Shown piece by piece: positions 7,717 through 16,216 of a DNA stretch of 25,000 bases (the stretch's first letter is position 1; the number at the start of each line of letters is the position of its first letter). The notes under the pieces are model-generated. The model had not been told where the DNA came from, made no database searches, and saw only the letters and a list, made by a program, of their open reading frames with translations. The stretch covers positions 1 through 25,000 of the forward strand of contig CAJNDS010002446.1 in NCBI GenBank assembly GCA_905221605.1, read 5' to 3'. A program made the position numbers and the translations under genes. The DNA is from Symbiodinium natans. Its lineage: Eukaryota; Sar; Dinophyceae; Suessiales; Symbiodiniaceae.

Positions 7717-7897
7717 GGGTTTAGGGTTTAGGGTTTAATTCGGGTTTAGGGTTTAGGGTTTAGGGTATAGGGTTTAGGGTTTAGGGTTTAGGGTTTAGGG
7801 TTTAGGGTTGAAGGTGTAGGGTTTAGGGTTTAGGGTTTAGGGTTTAGGGTTTAGGGTTTGGGGTTTAGGGTTTAGGGTTTAGGGTTTAGGGTTTAGG
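7717..7897 (+). repeat. Long TTTAGGG array
   Basis: About 25 units with scattered single variants (TATAGGG, TTGAAGG, TGTAGGG, TTTGGGG, and TTTAATTCGGG near the left). Confidence 0.97.
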
Positions 7898-8040
7898 ACG
7901 GACCAGTGTAGGAGCGAGTTTGGGATTTCGGGCCCACCTTTTTTCGCTCGAAAGCCCGCGCGCCGCAACAGATCCTGCGGTCGAGCGGATGCTATGGCTG
8001 CTATTCCAGCACTGCAAGCATGGGAACCTCGTCTTGAGGT

Positions 8041-8063
8041 CCTAAACCCCAAACCTAAACCCT
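8041..8063 (-). repeat. CCCTAAA array, vestigial
   Basis: Three degenerate units (CCTAAAC, CCCAAA, CCTAAAC). Confidence 0.7.
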
Positions 8064-8178
8064 TGGTGTCTTGTTCAGGAGCTGCAACTAAGTTACCTGA
8101 ATAAGGTGAACCCTATCCAGGTTTCTCAAGTTCCTTTGCAAGAAGCCAGATTCGAGAATCGGGATCCAGATGTGTTAG

Positions 8179-8240
8179 AGGGTTCAGGCTTTAGGGTTTA
8201 GGGTTTAGGGTTTAGGGTTTAGGGTTTAGGGTTTGGGGTT
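8179..8240 (+). repeat. TTTAGGG array
   Basis: About eight units with TTCAGGC at the left and TTTGGGG at the right. Confidence 0.95.
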
Positions 8241-8416
8241 CATCAATCTGCTGCTTCAAAGAAAAAGTACTAAAGTATAGTACTCCAAAACCCAGAGACG
8301 CAAGCTCCCACGGCTGGACGCAACGGTGATTTTGTGCGTGCAGGTCCCGGGCTCAGGGGTTCGGGATCGACGCAACCCGACACCCTCTCGCATCCCTGTC
8401 CTCTACTAAATCACTG

Positions 8417-8449
8417 TTTTAGGGTTTAGGCTTAGGGTTTAGGGTTTAT
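8417..8449 (+). repeat. TTTAGGG array, short
   Basis: Four units, one TTAGGC. Confidence 0.9.
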
Positions 8450-8455
8450 GATACT

Positions 8456-8694
8456 CCCCCCCCCGAAAATAGTACGTATGATAAGTAGACCTATACCTAT
8501 GAAGACTCCGTAGACTGTATAGACATGGAGCTACACACACATGTACACGGACAGGCATGCATGTACGTTGTTTTTTAACTCTTGTGAAAAGGTGTATGTG
8601 TATATGTACATATGTTCTTTTCATACAACTGTGTAAGTGTTTATGTGTTTTTTCTGTGTTTTGTGCTAACATGTATCTCGGGGGGGGGGGGGGG
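8456..8694. other. Alternating purine-pyrimidine segment between C9 and G15 tracts
   Basis: It is bounded by C9 (8456-8464) and G15 (8680-8694), an inverted arrangement. The interior is rich in TG/CA/TA steps (GTACGT, ACACACAT, TGTATGTGTATATGTACATATG). The frames here (77 codons minus, 60 codons plus) encode low-complexity sequence. I see no gene. Confidence 0.75.
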
Positions 8695-8718
8695 AAGGTG
8701 GTGGAAACGCAACCAGCT

Positions 8719-8827
8719 CCTAAAACCCTGAAACCCTAGATCCCGAAAACCCAAAAGCCTAAACACTAGACTAAACCCTAAAACCCTAAACCCCTAAACC
8801 CCCAAAACCCTAAAACCCCAAAACCCG
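8719..8827 (-). repeat. CCCTAAA array, degenerate
   Basis: Units of 7 to 9 bp: CCCTGAAA, CCCTAAAA, CCCCTAAA, CCCCAAAA. Confidence 0.9.
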
Positions 8828-8856
8828 ACAGCGGGGCGAGAGTTTGAAGGGCAGAA

Positions 8857-8876
8857 GGGGGGGGGGGGGGGGGGGG
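8857..8876 (+). repeat. Poly-G tract (20 G)
   Basis: Preceded by AAGGGCAGAA and followed, within about 15 bp, by TGCTCTTCCAG. The same order occurs at 22240-22261. Confidence 0.95.
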
Positions 8877-9124
8877 TTGTGGATTCGCGCATGCTCTTCC
8901 AGGGGTCTTGGGGGTCGTAAGATTCCCTGATAATAAGGACCCCAAGAAGGCACCGCCATGTGTGAAGGGAAACCTTCAGGGGGTACAACCTTACTAACTC
9001 ATGACTGGGAGAGTATTAAAAGCTTAACGTTCCATTCCTTCTTGAGTCTAATTTAAGTACCCTTAAGGATGTAACATGCTACCCCACTATGACAAAGCTT
9101 AGGGGTGCGTGCTGCAACCCCTTG
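8877..9124. other. Spacer with two dispersed-repeat copies
   Basis: It holds the poly-G-linked block (8892-8916) and the inverted 34-bp block (8921-8954). GGGTACAACCTTA at 8981-8993 recurs at 21562-21574. No gene. Confidence 0.6.
8921..8954 (-). repeat. Dispersed 34-bp block, copy 2 (inverted)
   Basis: Reverse complement of 4728-4761 with five substitutions. The match fades outside this core. Confidence 0.85.
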
Positions 9125-9304
9125 GCTAAACCCTAAACCCCTAAACCCCTAAACCCCTAAACCCCTAAACCCCTAAACCCTAAACCCCTAAACCCCTAAA
9201 CCCCTAAACCCCTAAACCCCTAAACCCCTAAACCCCTAAACCCCTAAACCCCTAAACCCCTAAACCCCTAAACCCCTAAACCCTAAACCCCTAAACCCCT
9301 AAAA
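9125..9304 (-). repeat. CCCCTAAA octamer array
   Basis: About 22 units, nearly all the 8-bp CCCCTAAA form, with only about three 7-bp CCCTAAA units interspersed. It is the most uniform octamer block in the window. Confidence 0.97.
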
Positions 9305-9379
9305 GCCCCAGACAGGGCGTGCATCGTCATCTGCACTGCTCCTCGGGAATGGCGTCCGGCATGGTTGGCCTGTACTTGT

Positions 9380-9508
9380 TGGGGTTTAGGGTTTAGGGTT
9401 TAGGGTTTAGGGTTTAGGGTTTAGGGTTTAGGGTTTAGGGTTTAGGGTTTAGGGTTTAGGGTTTAGGGCTTACGGCTTAGGGGTTAGGGGTTTAGGGTTT
9501 AGGGTTTC
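9380..9508 (+). repeat. TTTAGGG array
   Basis: About 12 canonical units followed by variants (GGCTTACGGCTTAGGGG). Opposite orientation to 9125-9304. Confidence 0.97.
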
Positions 9509-9558
9509 GTTTATTTAGGGCTCAGGGGTTCGCCCTCAGCGGTTAGAGGGTTCTGTGC

Positions 9559-9574
9559 AAAAAAAAAAAAAAAA
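9559..9574 (+). repeat. Poly-A tract (16 A)
   Basis: An uninterrupted A run following TTCTGTGC. There is no evidence that it ends a retrotransposed copy. Confidence 0.9.
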
Positions 9575-9646
9575 GCATCTCCATGTTGTCAGGCCTGGTG
9601 TTCAGGGCTTCTGCGCTTTCTAAGTTGCGGGCCGTTCAAGATTCGG

Positions 9647-9812
9647 AACCCTCTAACCCCGCACCCTAAACCCTAAACCGCAAAGCCCCTAAACCCGAAA
9701 GCCTCAAAAACCCCATGTCCCCAAAGCAGCGCGCTAAACTTCCTCAAAACCCCAACAAACCTCACCTCAAAAACCCGAAGCCCTAAAAAAACACCCAAAA
9801 CCCAAAACCCCC
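9647..9812 (-). repeat. CCCTAAA array, heavily degenerate
   Basis: Recognisable units (CCCTAAA, CCCGAAA, CCCCTAAA) early, then C/A-rich remnants such as CCTCAAAA and ACCCAAAA. It looks like an old array. Confidence 0.8.
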
Positions 9813-9908
9813 TCTGAAATATAAGAAAGATGTCTGCGAACCCAAGGGGGCTCGGCGCCTCCGCTGGTGTTTTGTCGAGGCAACGACCTACCGACCCAGA
9901 TCTCAGGG

Positions 9909-10050
9909 GTAGGGTTTAGGGTTTAGGGTTTAGGGTTTAGGGTTTAGGGTTTAGGGTTTAGGGTTTAGGGTTTAGGGTTTAGGGTTTAGGGTTTAGGGTT
10001 TAGGGTTTAGGGTTTAGGGTTTAGGGTTTAGGGTTTAGGGTTTAGGGTTT
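9909..10050 (+). repeat. Long homogeneous TTTAGGG array
   Basis: About 20 units with no internal variant, ending in TTTCAGG. Confidence 0.98.
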
Positions 10051-10092
10051 CAGGTTGTGGTTCGAATTCGGGTTCCTGTAATAGAAGATCGC

Positions 10093-10134
10093 ACTAAACC
10101 CTAAACCCTAAACCCTGGCCTAAACCCTAAACTC
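10093..10134 (-). repeat. CCCTAAA array
   Basis: Five to six units interrupted by CCCTGGCC. Only about 43 bp separate it from the opposite-facing array at 9909-10050. Confidence 0.92.
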
Positions 10135-10539
10135 TATTTGAGGAAAGGCGCATGCATGGCTTGTACAAGGCTTCAAACCGAAGAACCAAAGATCCCCACA
10201 TCGCGGTTTAGGGGGTATGAGGACTTAACTTGTTCTTTGCTGCTCGGGGTTTCTTTGGGTGCTGGGTCTAGGGTGGTAGGATTTTTGACCGGAGTTACAG
10301 AATTTAGCAAACATTAGAGACCCCGTGTTCACGGCTCAGCAATTATTACTCCTCAAGCCCGAAAAGACCCTTCATATCCAGGGCTTAATCACTAGAATAA
10401 GAAGTTTAGGGGGGGTTCATAGACGTAACTATTCTGATCCCTATATTTGTCTCATAAAGCCCCTTGAAGCCTCAAAATGCCGAAAGGCCTACGATTCAGG
10501 GGCTTGCAGCTTCTAGGCACCCTCAGCCCTAACACCCTG
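10135..10539. other. Spacer with dispersed-motif copy
   Basis: CTCATAAAGCCCCTTGAAGC at 10451-10470 matches the dispersed spacer motif. A 63-codon frame (10325-10516) overlaps it and begins with GTG, so it is not a convincing eukaryotic gene. Confidence 0.55.
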
Positions 10540-10647
10540 GAACCTTAAAACCCCAAACCCTAAACACCAAGCCCCAAAACCCCAGAAACCCTAAACCCTA
10601 ACCCTAAACCCTAAACCCTAAACCCAAAACCCTAAACCCTAAACCCT
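10540..10647 (-). repeat. CCCTAAA array
   Basis: Degenerate left half (CCTTAAAA, CCCCAAA) and a more canonical right half from about 10589. Confidence 0.94.
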
Positions 10648-10792
10648 CAGGCGGATGCTTTGTGGCTCTCGGAAGAGCCCCAAGTCACTCGCTTAGCAAC
10701 CCCTCAGCCCGTACCCAACCGACCTGCTCCAGAACAGTTTGGTTCGCACTGGGAGGATCCAAGGTCATCGCTGCGAACTCCTGGCGGTTTTT

Positions 10793-10826
10793 CAGGGTTT
10801 GGGGTTTAGGGTTTAGGGTTTAGGGC
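10793..10826 (+). repeat. TTTAGGG array, short
   Basis: About four units, one TTTGGGG. Confidence 0.9.
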
Positions 10827-10940
10827 TCTCAAGGCTCTTAGGGATTCAGGGCTTGTTCGTCTCCAGGGTGTTGTGTCTTTGAGGTCTTCAGAGGTTCAGG
10901 ACTTGGGTCTGACGGGTTCGAGGAACCCCCAAAACCCCTG

Positions 10941-10984
10941 GTTTAGGGTTTAGGGTTCAGGGTTTAGGGTTTAGGGTTTAGGGT
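10941..10984 (+). repeat. TTTAGGG array
   Basis: Six units, one TTCAGGG. Confidence 0.95.
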
Positions 10985-11228
10985 GAATGCCGGGGCCCCG
11001 GACTTTGACGAGATCTTCCCTTCGAAGTGGCTGCACCGTCGTTTCTCGCAAGAAGACCTGCACATCCATTTACAGGCGCACGGGCATGAGAGGCTTCTAA
11101 GGTTGTGTGATGGCTTAACCCTCGTTTAAACGTTGGAAGTTAGAGATCTTAGTTGCTGAGTTCATAAGCCAAAAAAAGTCTACACTGAAGCTGTAGGAGG
11201 TTATAGCATCCCAAAAAGTGCAAAGTGT

Positions 11229-11317
11229 ACCCTAAACCCTAAACCGTAAACCCTAACAGCTAAACCCTAAACCCTAAACCCTAAACGCTAAACCCTAAAC
11301 CCTAAACCCTAAACCCT
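11229..11317 (-). repeat. CCCTAAA array
   Basis: About 12 units with CCGTAAA, CGCTAAA and CCCTAACAG variants. Confidence 0.95.
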
Positions 11318-11447
11318 ACTCCCTCAGCTACTAAGAGATGATGGTCTTTGTGGTTTAGGGGTTCAGGGTGGACAGCTTTGGGACTTTAGGCTTTCAAGGT
11401 TGAGAAGCCATGCGTAGATCCAAACGAGCACAAGCCGGGACCCTCTT

Positions 11448-11640
11448 TAGGGTTTTGGGTTTAGGGTTTAGGGTTTAGGGGTTTAGGGTTTAGGGTTTAG
11501 GGTTTAGGGTTTAGGGTTTAGGGTTTAGGGTTTAGGGTTTAGGGTTTAGGGTTTAGGGTTTAGGGTTTAGGGTTTAGGGTTTAGGGTTAGGGTTTAGGGT
11601 CTAGGGTCTAGGGTTTAGGGTTTAGGGTGGTTTAGGATTT
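11448..11640 (+). repeat. Long TTTAGGG array
   Basis: About 25 units. Variants cluster at the right end (TCTAGGG x2, TTTAGGGTGG), just before the switch to the 10-bp unit. Confidence 0.97.
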
Positions 11641-11758
11641 AGGGTTTAGTAGGGTTTAGTAGGGTTTAGTAGGGTTTAGTAGGGTTTAGTAGGGTTTAGT
11701 AGGGTTTAGTAGGGTTTAGTAGGGTTTAGTAGGGTTTAGTAGGGCTTAGTAGGGTTTA
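11641..11758 (+). repeat. 10-bp AGTAGGGTTT derivative array
   Basis: About 12 nearly identical units of AGGGTTTAGT, equal to the heptamer plus three bases (AGT). One unit has AGGGCTT. The array returns to plain TTTAGGG at 11758-11768. Confidence 0.97.
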
Positions 11759-11827
11759 GGGTTTAGGGTACGGGCCCAGAAAGCAGGCAGCAAAGAGATC
11801 CCGGACACGCCTGTAGCCTTAGGTTTT

Positions 11828-11837
11828 GGGGGCCCCC
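11828..11837. other. GGGGGCCCCC palindrome
   Basis: A perfect 10-bp palindrome in a spacer that also has GGGACCC at 11887-11893. Confidence 0.8.
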
Positions 11838-11905
11838 TTTGAAAGATCCGCAAGGGAATGTAAGGGACATTTTCGGCGTTTTCTAAGGGACCCCCTTGAG
11901 GGGTA

Positions 11906-11967
11906 CCCTAAGCCCTAAACCCTAAACCCTAAACCCTATACCCTAAACCCTAAACCCTAAACCCTAC
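11906..11967 (-). repeat. CCCTAAA array
   Basis: About eight units with CCCTAAG and CCCTATA variants. Confidence 0.95.
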
Positions 11968-12057
11968 AAACTTGGGTGTCGGAGCTTGGACCCCCCTGAC
12001 CGCCTCTCGGGTCCTGCTAAGATCCCAGTTCTCCAAGAAGTCATGGACCTTGAAAGA

Positions 12058-12168
12058 TTAGGGTTTAGGGTTTAGGGTTTTGGGGTTTAGGGTTTGGGGT
12101 TTAGGGTTTAGGGTTTAGGGCTAGGGTTTGGGGTTTAGGGTTTGGGGTTGAGGGCTGGGTTTAGGGTG
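12058..12168 (+). repeat. TTTAGGG array with TTTGGGG variants
   Basis: Canonical units alternating with TTTGGGG, plus TTGAGGG near the right end. Confidence 0.95.
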
Positions 12169-12236
12169 ACCAGCGTGTGCATGAGGGGCGCGGAGCTACA
12201 TAAGGTCAGACATAGCGCCTTTAACATTCAGACAGA

Positions 12237-12269
12237 CCCTAATTGAACCCTAAAGCCTAGAGCCTAAAC
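12237..12269 (-). repeat. CCCTAAA array, vestigial
   Basis: Four degenerate units: CCCTAATTGAA, CCCTAAAG, CCTAGAG, CCTAAAC. Confidence 0.65.
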
Positions 12270-12400
12270 GGCAGGTAAGAGTGTTTTGCTTCTTGTCGCG
12301 GGGGTTTTGCTAAAGGGTGCGGGGCGCGTTCTTCCTTTGCTCGGTGCGGGGGCGCGGTCATCATTCTGCTGCGGGTCGGGTGCCGGGGAGGGGTTCGTAC

Positions 12401-12522
12401 ATCCTATAACCCCTTAACAAAGCCCTTTACGGGGTTGACGATGGGGATTCTAGGGCAAGTATACCCTATAAACCCCCTTGAAAAGGCCCTTTGTGTGGGG
12501 TTGATTATGGGGATTCTAGGGC
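12401..12522. repeat. Imperfect 56-62 bp tandem duplication
   Basis: Copies at 12401-12456 and 12461-12522. Both begin with a CCTATAAACCCC-type segment and end with ATGGGGATTCTAGGGC. Each copy starts with a version of the dispersed spacer motif. Confidence 0.88.
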
Positions 12523-12561
12523 CTAAACCCTAAACCCTAAACCTTAAACCCTAAACCCTAA
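12522..12561 (-). repeat. CCCTAAA array
   Basis: Five to six units, one CCTTAAA, directly abutting the tandem duplication. Confidence 0.93.
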
Positions 12562-12664
12562 TGGCCCATCCTGGTGGGGGGGAGGGGGTGGCGCCCCTTC
12601 TTTCGTTCATGTGCAGGACCCACCCCGGGGCCTGGATGTATGCACCCTGAACCACAAACCGCAA

Positions 12665-12754
12665 AGGGTTTAGGGTTTTGGGCTTAGGGCTTTGGATTTA
12701 GGGTTTAGGTTTTAGGGTCTCGGGTTCAGGGTTTAGGGTTTAGGGTTTAAGGGT
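12665..12754 (+). repeat. TTTAGGG array, degenerate
   Basis: Mixed TTTTGGG, TTAGGGC, TTTAGGT, TCTCGGG and canonical units. Confidence 0.88.
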
Positions 12755-12876
12755 CTGGCTCCGGGCTATTCCACTATAACGGAACTTACTTCGCTAGAGT
12801 TTGAAACACGCAGAAACCCTGGATCCTGCAAGCAGGCATACCCGATTTCCGAGCTCACATATAACTCCAAAGCCCG

Positions 12877-12918
12877 ACTTAAACCTAAACCCTGCACCCA
12901 CCTTAGACCTCAACCCGA
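12877..12918 (-). repeat. CCCTAAA array, vestigial
   Basis: Two or three recognisable units in a C/A-rich stretch. Confidence 0.6.
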
Positions 12919-13037
12919 AACAGTCAAAAAACGGAATGGGGCTCCGGCCAGACATACCATTCGCTTCAGGGCCTGCATTTTGTGGCTATATCTGAGACAG
13001 GGCGCTTGTGGGCTTAGGGTGTTTAAGTTTAGCTTTA

Positions 13038-13153
13038 AGCCTAAGCCCTTAGCCCGAAACCAAAAAACCCTGCACCCTAACCCTAAACAAACCATAAACC
13101 CTAAACCCTAAACCCTACACCCCAAACCCCAAACCCTAAACCCTATACCCCAC
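13038..13153 (-). repeat. CCCTAAA array, degenerate
   Basis: Canonical units at 13095-13115, flanked by CCCGAAA, CCATAAA, CCCCAAA and CCCTACA variants. Confidence 0.9.
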
Positions 13154-13201
13154 CCACTCGCCCGAAAAGAAAAGCAAGCACCTTCTCAAGGGTCAGGGGT
13201 G

Positions 13202-13301
13202 GCTTAGGGGTTATGGTTTAGGGTCTAGGGCTTAGGGTGTAGGGCTTAGGGTGCAGAGTTTACGGTTTAGGCTTTGGGGGTTTATGCTTTAGGGTTTAGG
13301 G
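13202..13301 (+). repeat. TTTAGGG array, degenerate
   Basis: Variants dominate: CTTAGGG, TGTAGGG, TCTAGGG, TTTAGGC. About 48 bp from the opposite-facing array at 13038. Confidence 0.85.
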
Positions 13302-13343
13302 CCGCCACAGCTTCAAGCTTGACAAATGCAGGGACCCGGTGGG

Positions 13344-13363
13344 CCTCCGAGCTTTCTCGGAGG
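13344..13363. other. 7-bp hairpin
   Basis: CCTCCGA, loop GCTTTC, TCGGAGG. Confidence 0.6.
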
Positions 13364-13401
13364 ATGTCATAGCTTCAGCCCGAAAAGAAGGGACAAGGCG
13401 T

Positions 13402-13540
13402 TTTATGGTTTATGGTTTAGGGTTTAGGATTTAGGGTTTAGGGTTTAGGGTTCAGATTTTAGGGGTTATAATGCATGGTGTTTGGGGTTTGGGTGCTGTT
13501 CTTTTTTCATCATTGGGTTTAGGGTTTGCAGGCTTGAGGT
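13402..13540 (+). repeat. TTTAGGG array, degenerate
   Basis: TTTATGG units, then TTTAGGG/TTTAGGA to about 13469, then isolated GTTTGGGGTTTGGG and GTTTAGGGTTT fragments. Confidence 0.85.
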
Positions 13541-14014
13541 TTAGGATGCGCGCAGAACATCTCACGCAGATATTTGCGCTGCAGCTGGGACGACCTGGAA
13601 CATGGGACGCCCCCATTGTACTGGGTTTAGGGTTTAGAGTGCCGGGATTAGGGTGGCTTGGGTGGGAATTTAAAACCTAAAACACTAAACCCAAAGGATA
13701 ATCAACTAGGGGGTATTCGGGTAGTTGGACATGCTCCAGAATTAGACCGCCTTGAGGGAGCTAGTAGTTGCCCAGAGCAGCACTATGAGGAACAAGCATG
13801 ACACATATGACCCATTGTTTTTAATCACGAAGGGTTACGGCGACAGCACGGCGACAACACCGCCTAAGAAATCATTAGTTTAAGAAACGAGCCCCCCGGT
13901 AGGGAATACAAAACGTGAAAAAGCAAGACGAAGTCAAGAGATCGAGAGCACCGTATGCCTGGGGAACAAAACTTCTGAACTTTCGTTGCTTTTGCTGTGC
14001 CACCCCCACCCCCC
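13541..14014. other. Array-poor spacer
   Basis: A single TTTAGGG fragment lies near 13625-13640. The rest is ordinary-looking mixed sequence. No frame here is convincing, and the 69-codon frame at 13471-13680 is largely made of array sequence. Confidence 0.55.
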
Positions 14015-14070
14015 TGAACCCTAAACCCTAACCCTAAACCCTAAACCCTAAACGCTAAACCCTAAACCCC
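14015..14070 (-). repeat. CCCTAAA array
   Basis: Seven units with one CCCTAA and one CGCTAAA. Confidence 0.95.
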
Positions 14071-14509
14071 AGCTTCCTCGTCTTCTTGCTCAGCAGGGGC
14101 ATCTGCATAGTCCTTCGGCGAGGACTGGAGGTCTGCATGGCTCTTTGTTTAAGGTCTACCACTACCTTTACCTACTGTTTTTGTGGGTGAAACCTACTAA
14201 CTAAGGGGCAGCTTGTACTAAAGCAGAGTCCCAGGTAGGGCTTTTGTAGAATGACAGGGCTTTTTCTACAGTGCAGGGTTCTTAGGGCGGGCTGATGTGC
14301 TCCGGGGCGACCTCCACGACCAGCAAACTGCCCAACTTTGGTCTGTCAAAAAGAAGCCGTAGAAAGTTGCGGAGGTGCGCTGTGGGAATTCGAGTTTTTG
14401 AGGGCTTCAGGGCTTAGGATCAGGTGGATAGCACAAGCGTGAGGTATAGTCGGCTTTGGGGTTTACTGCTCAAGCTCGTCCCTGATTTTGCGCATGCGGG
14501 GGCTGGTGC

Positions 14510-14552
14510 GGGGAGAGCGAGAGAGAGACAGAGGGGGAGAGTCAGAGAGAAT
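14510..14552 (+). repeat. GA-rich microsatellite
   Basis: GGGGAGAGCGAGAGAGAGAC-like purine run, similar in composition to the start of the window. Confidence 0.8.
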
Positions 14553-14664
14553 CTGACCGAATCGGTGCGGTTAGTTCGGATCCTCTTTTTTCTGCTGCAG
14601 CATAAGCCCTGAACTCTTCCAGCTGCCTGGGTCTGAGCTGTGAACATTGCACCCCAAACCTCTG

Positions 14665-14770
14665 AGCCAGGAGTAACCCAGGAATGAAAAGGGTGCCCTT
14701 TTTGGTTTAAAGGGGCTTGTAAGGGATACAAACTCAAAAAAGGGAAATAAGGGCCTACTCTAAGTCCTAG
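14665..14770. repeat. Dispersed repeat of about 100 bp, copy 1
   Basis: It aligns by eye over its whole length with 18271-18375 in the same orientation. Shared landmarks in order: GAGTAA, AGGAAT, AGGGTRCCCTTTT, GGTTT, AAGGGG, TRTAAGGGA, CTAAAAAAAGG-like A-run, GTCCTAG. Small indels and roughly one mismatch in four to five bases separate the two. Confidence 0.82.
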
Positions 14771-15553
14771 AACCTCATCTAGGTGGATGGCTTGTCCTGC
14801 TCACCCAGCACGGCACGGTAGACGCTTGCCTTGCTTGGCTGAAGCCACCCAGCAAGGCGTGTGTCGCTTGGGCTTACGGTTGACGAGAAAGCTTGACTCT
14901 ACTTGTCTTTGATATTTATGCATATGTGCTAAGTGCATGTATGTGTAAAGAGTTCTGTATATGTAGATGTGCATGTGCATGAGCATGTCTATGCAACCAT
15001 GTGCTTGTATGTATGTTAATCAGCGTTTTCGATTTATGCCTAATGCTTTTCGTTAAACTCTCAAACTCTCGCTTATGCTTGTGATTGTGCTATGCCTATT
15101 CAAAAACTTGCACTTACTCTTGAACAGGTACGTATACTTCCTTTACTAGCACGTATACTGCTGGTTATACCGTGTTTGATAGTATACTTATGCTTAAGCT
15201 GCTACTTATGGTTATGGTTGCATGCATATACTACTAACCTGACGCACAATATTACTAATCCGAAAATACTCATATGCATACGTGTATACATATCTCCACT
15301 GGGTCTGTTGGTTCTTGCTCATGCTCATATCTTTTCAAGCCAACCAGGAGCCACGTGCGTGCTGCGTTTTCCTTTCTTTGTTGCACTCGCTTTGGCGAGG
15401 GGAGGCTGTTTTATCCTAAGATGACTGAGCTGATTTGACCCACAGAAGATGCCAGCTTTTGCATGCCTAAGTGCACACGTGTATGTGCAAACGCAGGAAC
15501 ATGTATTCACATCAGTTTCATGTTACTCAGCAAGCTGGGGCAGGGAACGCTAT

Positions 15554-15574
15554 GCCCTAACCCTAAGCCCTAAG
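15554..15574 (-). repeat. CCCTAAA array, vestigial
   Basis: Three units: CCCTAA, CCCTAAG, CCCTAAG. Confidence 0.8.
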
Positions 15575-15667
15575 TTTTGGTGAAGGAAGGTTTGGTTGAT
15601 ACTGTTGCACCCTGGCAGGACAAGCTGCCACATTGTGATGCCCGCGCCGTGGTAGAGTACCCGTGAC

Positions 15668-15680
15668 GTCGTGTCACGAC
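15668..15680. other. Short inverted repeat GTCGTG-T-CACGAC
   Basis: A perfect 6-bp inverted repeat with a 1-base centre, overlapping CGTGAC...GTCACG. Confidence 0.6.
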
Positions 15681-15700
15681 AATCGTAGGGTAGTTACATA

Positions 15701-15747
15701 ACCCTAAACCTTAAACCCTAAACCCTAAACCCTAAACCCTAAACCCA
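15701..15747 (-). repeat. CCCTAAA array
   Basis: Six to seven units, one CCTTAAA. Confidence 0.95.
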
Positions 15748-15925
15748 TGGTCCCTTCATATATGGGCCCTTAGAAGGGGACCCCGTATACGGCCCTTATG
15801 TACCCGACACAACCCAAGGACCCTTACTTCGGAACCCTTCAAACCTTGGGGACTAAATGAAACCCAAGACTGCGGTCACATACCCTATACTACTATAATT
15901 CTATTAAGGTATATGAACCATAAAC
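15748..15925. other. Palindrome-rich spacer
   Basis: It contains TCCCTTCATATATGGGCC, GGGGACCCC (about 15777) and CGTATACG, all short palindrome-like motifs of the GGG...CCC type seen in other spacers. Confidence 0.6.
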
Positions 15926-15931
15926 CGGGCT

Positions 15932-16127
15932 CTGGGTTCAAGGTTAGAGTTTAAGGTTTGAAGTTTAAGGTTTAAGGTCTAAGGTTTGAGGTTTAAGGTT
16001 TGAGGTTTGAGGTTTAAGGGTTCAGGTTTAAGGTTTAGGGTTTAGGGTTTAGGGTTCAGGGTTCAGGGTTCAGGGTTTAGGGTTTAGGGTTTAGGGTTAT
16101 CTAGGGCTGAGGCCTAGGGTTTAGGGC
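15932..16127 (+). repeat. TTTAAGG block followed by TTTAGGG / TTCAGGG
   Basis: The left half (to about 16030) is built from TTTAAGG and TTTGAGG units, in which the G-run is reduced to two. The right half is canonical TTTAGGG with three TTCAGGG. Confidence 0.93.
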
Positions 16128-16216
16128 CGCGGGTGTAAAAAGAGCTCGCGAACTGTGGGCCCGGCCCGCATCTGGGCCCGAATCGGATTGATGGCCTCAG
16201 CCAGGTTGTCGGGTTC

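Larger units (their letters stand above)
14071..15553. other. Longest array-free stretch; no recognisable gene
   Basis: About 1.5 kb almost free of telomeric units. It contains a GA-rich tract (14510-14552), the roughly 100-bp dispersed repeat (14665-14770), and an A/T-richer, TG/CA-rich segment (about 14900-15500) with steps such as TGCATGTATGTG and CATATGCATACGTG. The best frame is 15092-15424 on the plus strand (110 codons), with a hydrophobic Leu/Ile-rich first half. I recognise no domain, and its codons follow the TA/TG-rich background. If this window holds a gene, exons would most likely be here, but splice structure cannot be assigned. Confidence 0.5.

Noticed and set aside
9559-9574. 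Poly-A tail of a retrotransposed sequence
   Set aside because: No polyadenylation signal, target duplication or gene-like sequence upstream; array sequence ends only about 50 bp before it.
10060-10075. GGTTCGAATTC resembling a tRNA B box
   Set aside because: The sequence upstream is a telomeric array with no acceptor-stem or D-arm pairing, and no matching 3' acceptor strand follows.
14420-14737. 105-codon minus-strand frame
   Set aside because: It crosses the dispersed repeat and the GA-rich tract (Ser/Leu/Pro-rich translation), with no domain and no plausible gene context.
15092-15424. 110-codon hydrophobic frame starting with ATG
   Set aside because: Leu/Ile/Tyr richness follows from the TA/TG-rich DNA here. 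The frame has no recognised motif and no conservation evidence, so it stays a remark in the spacer entry.
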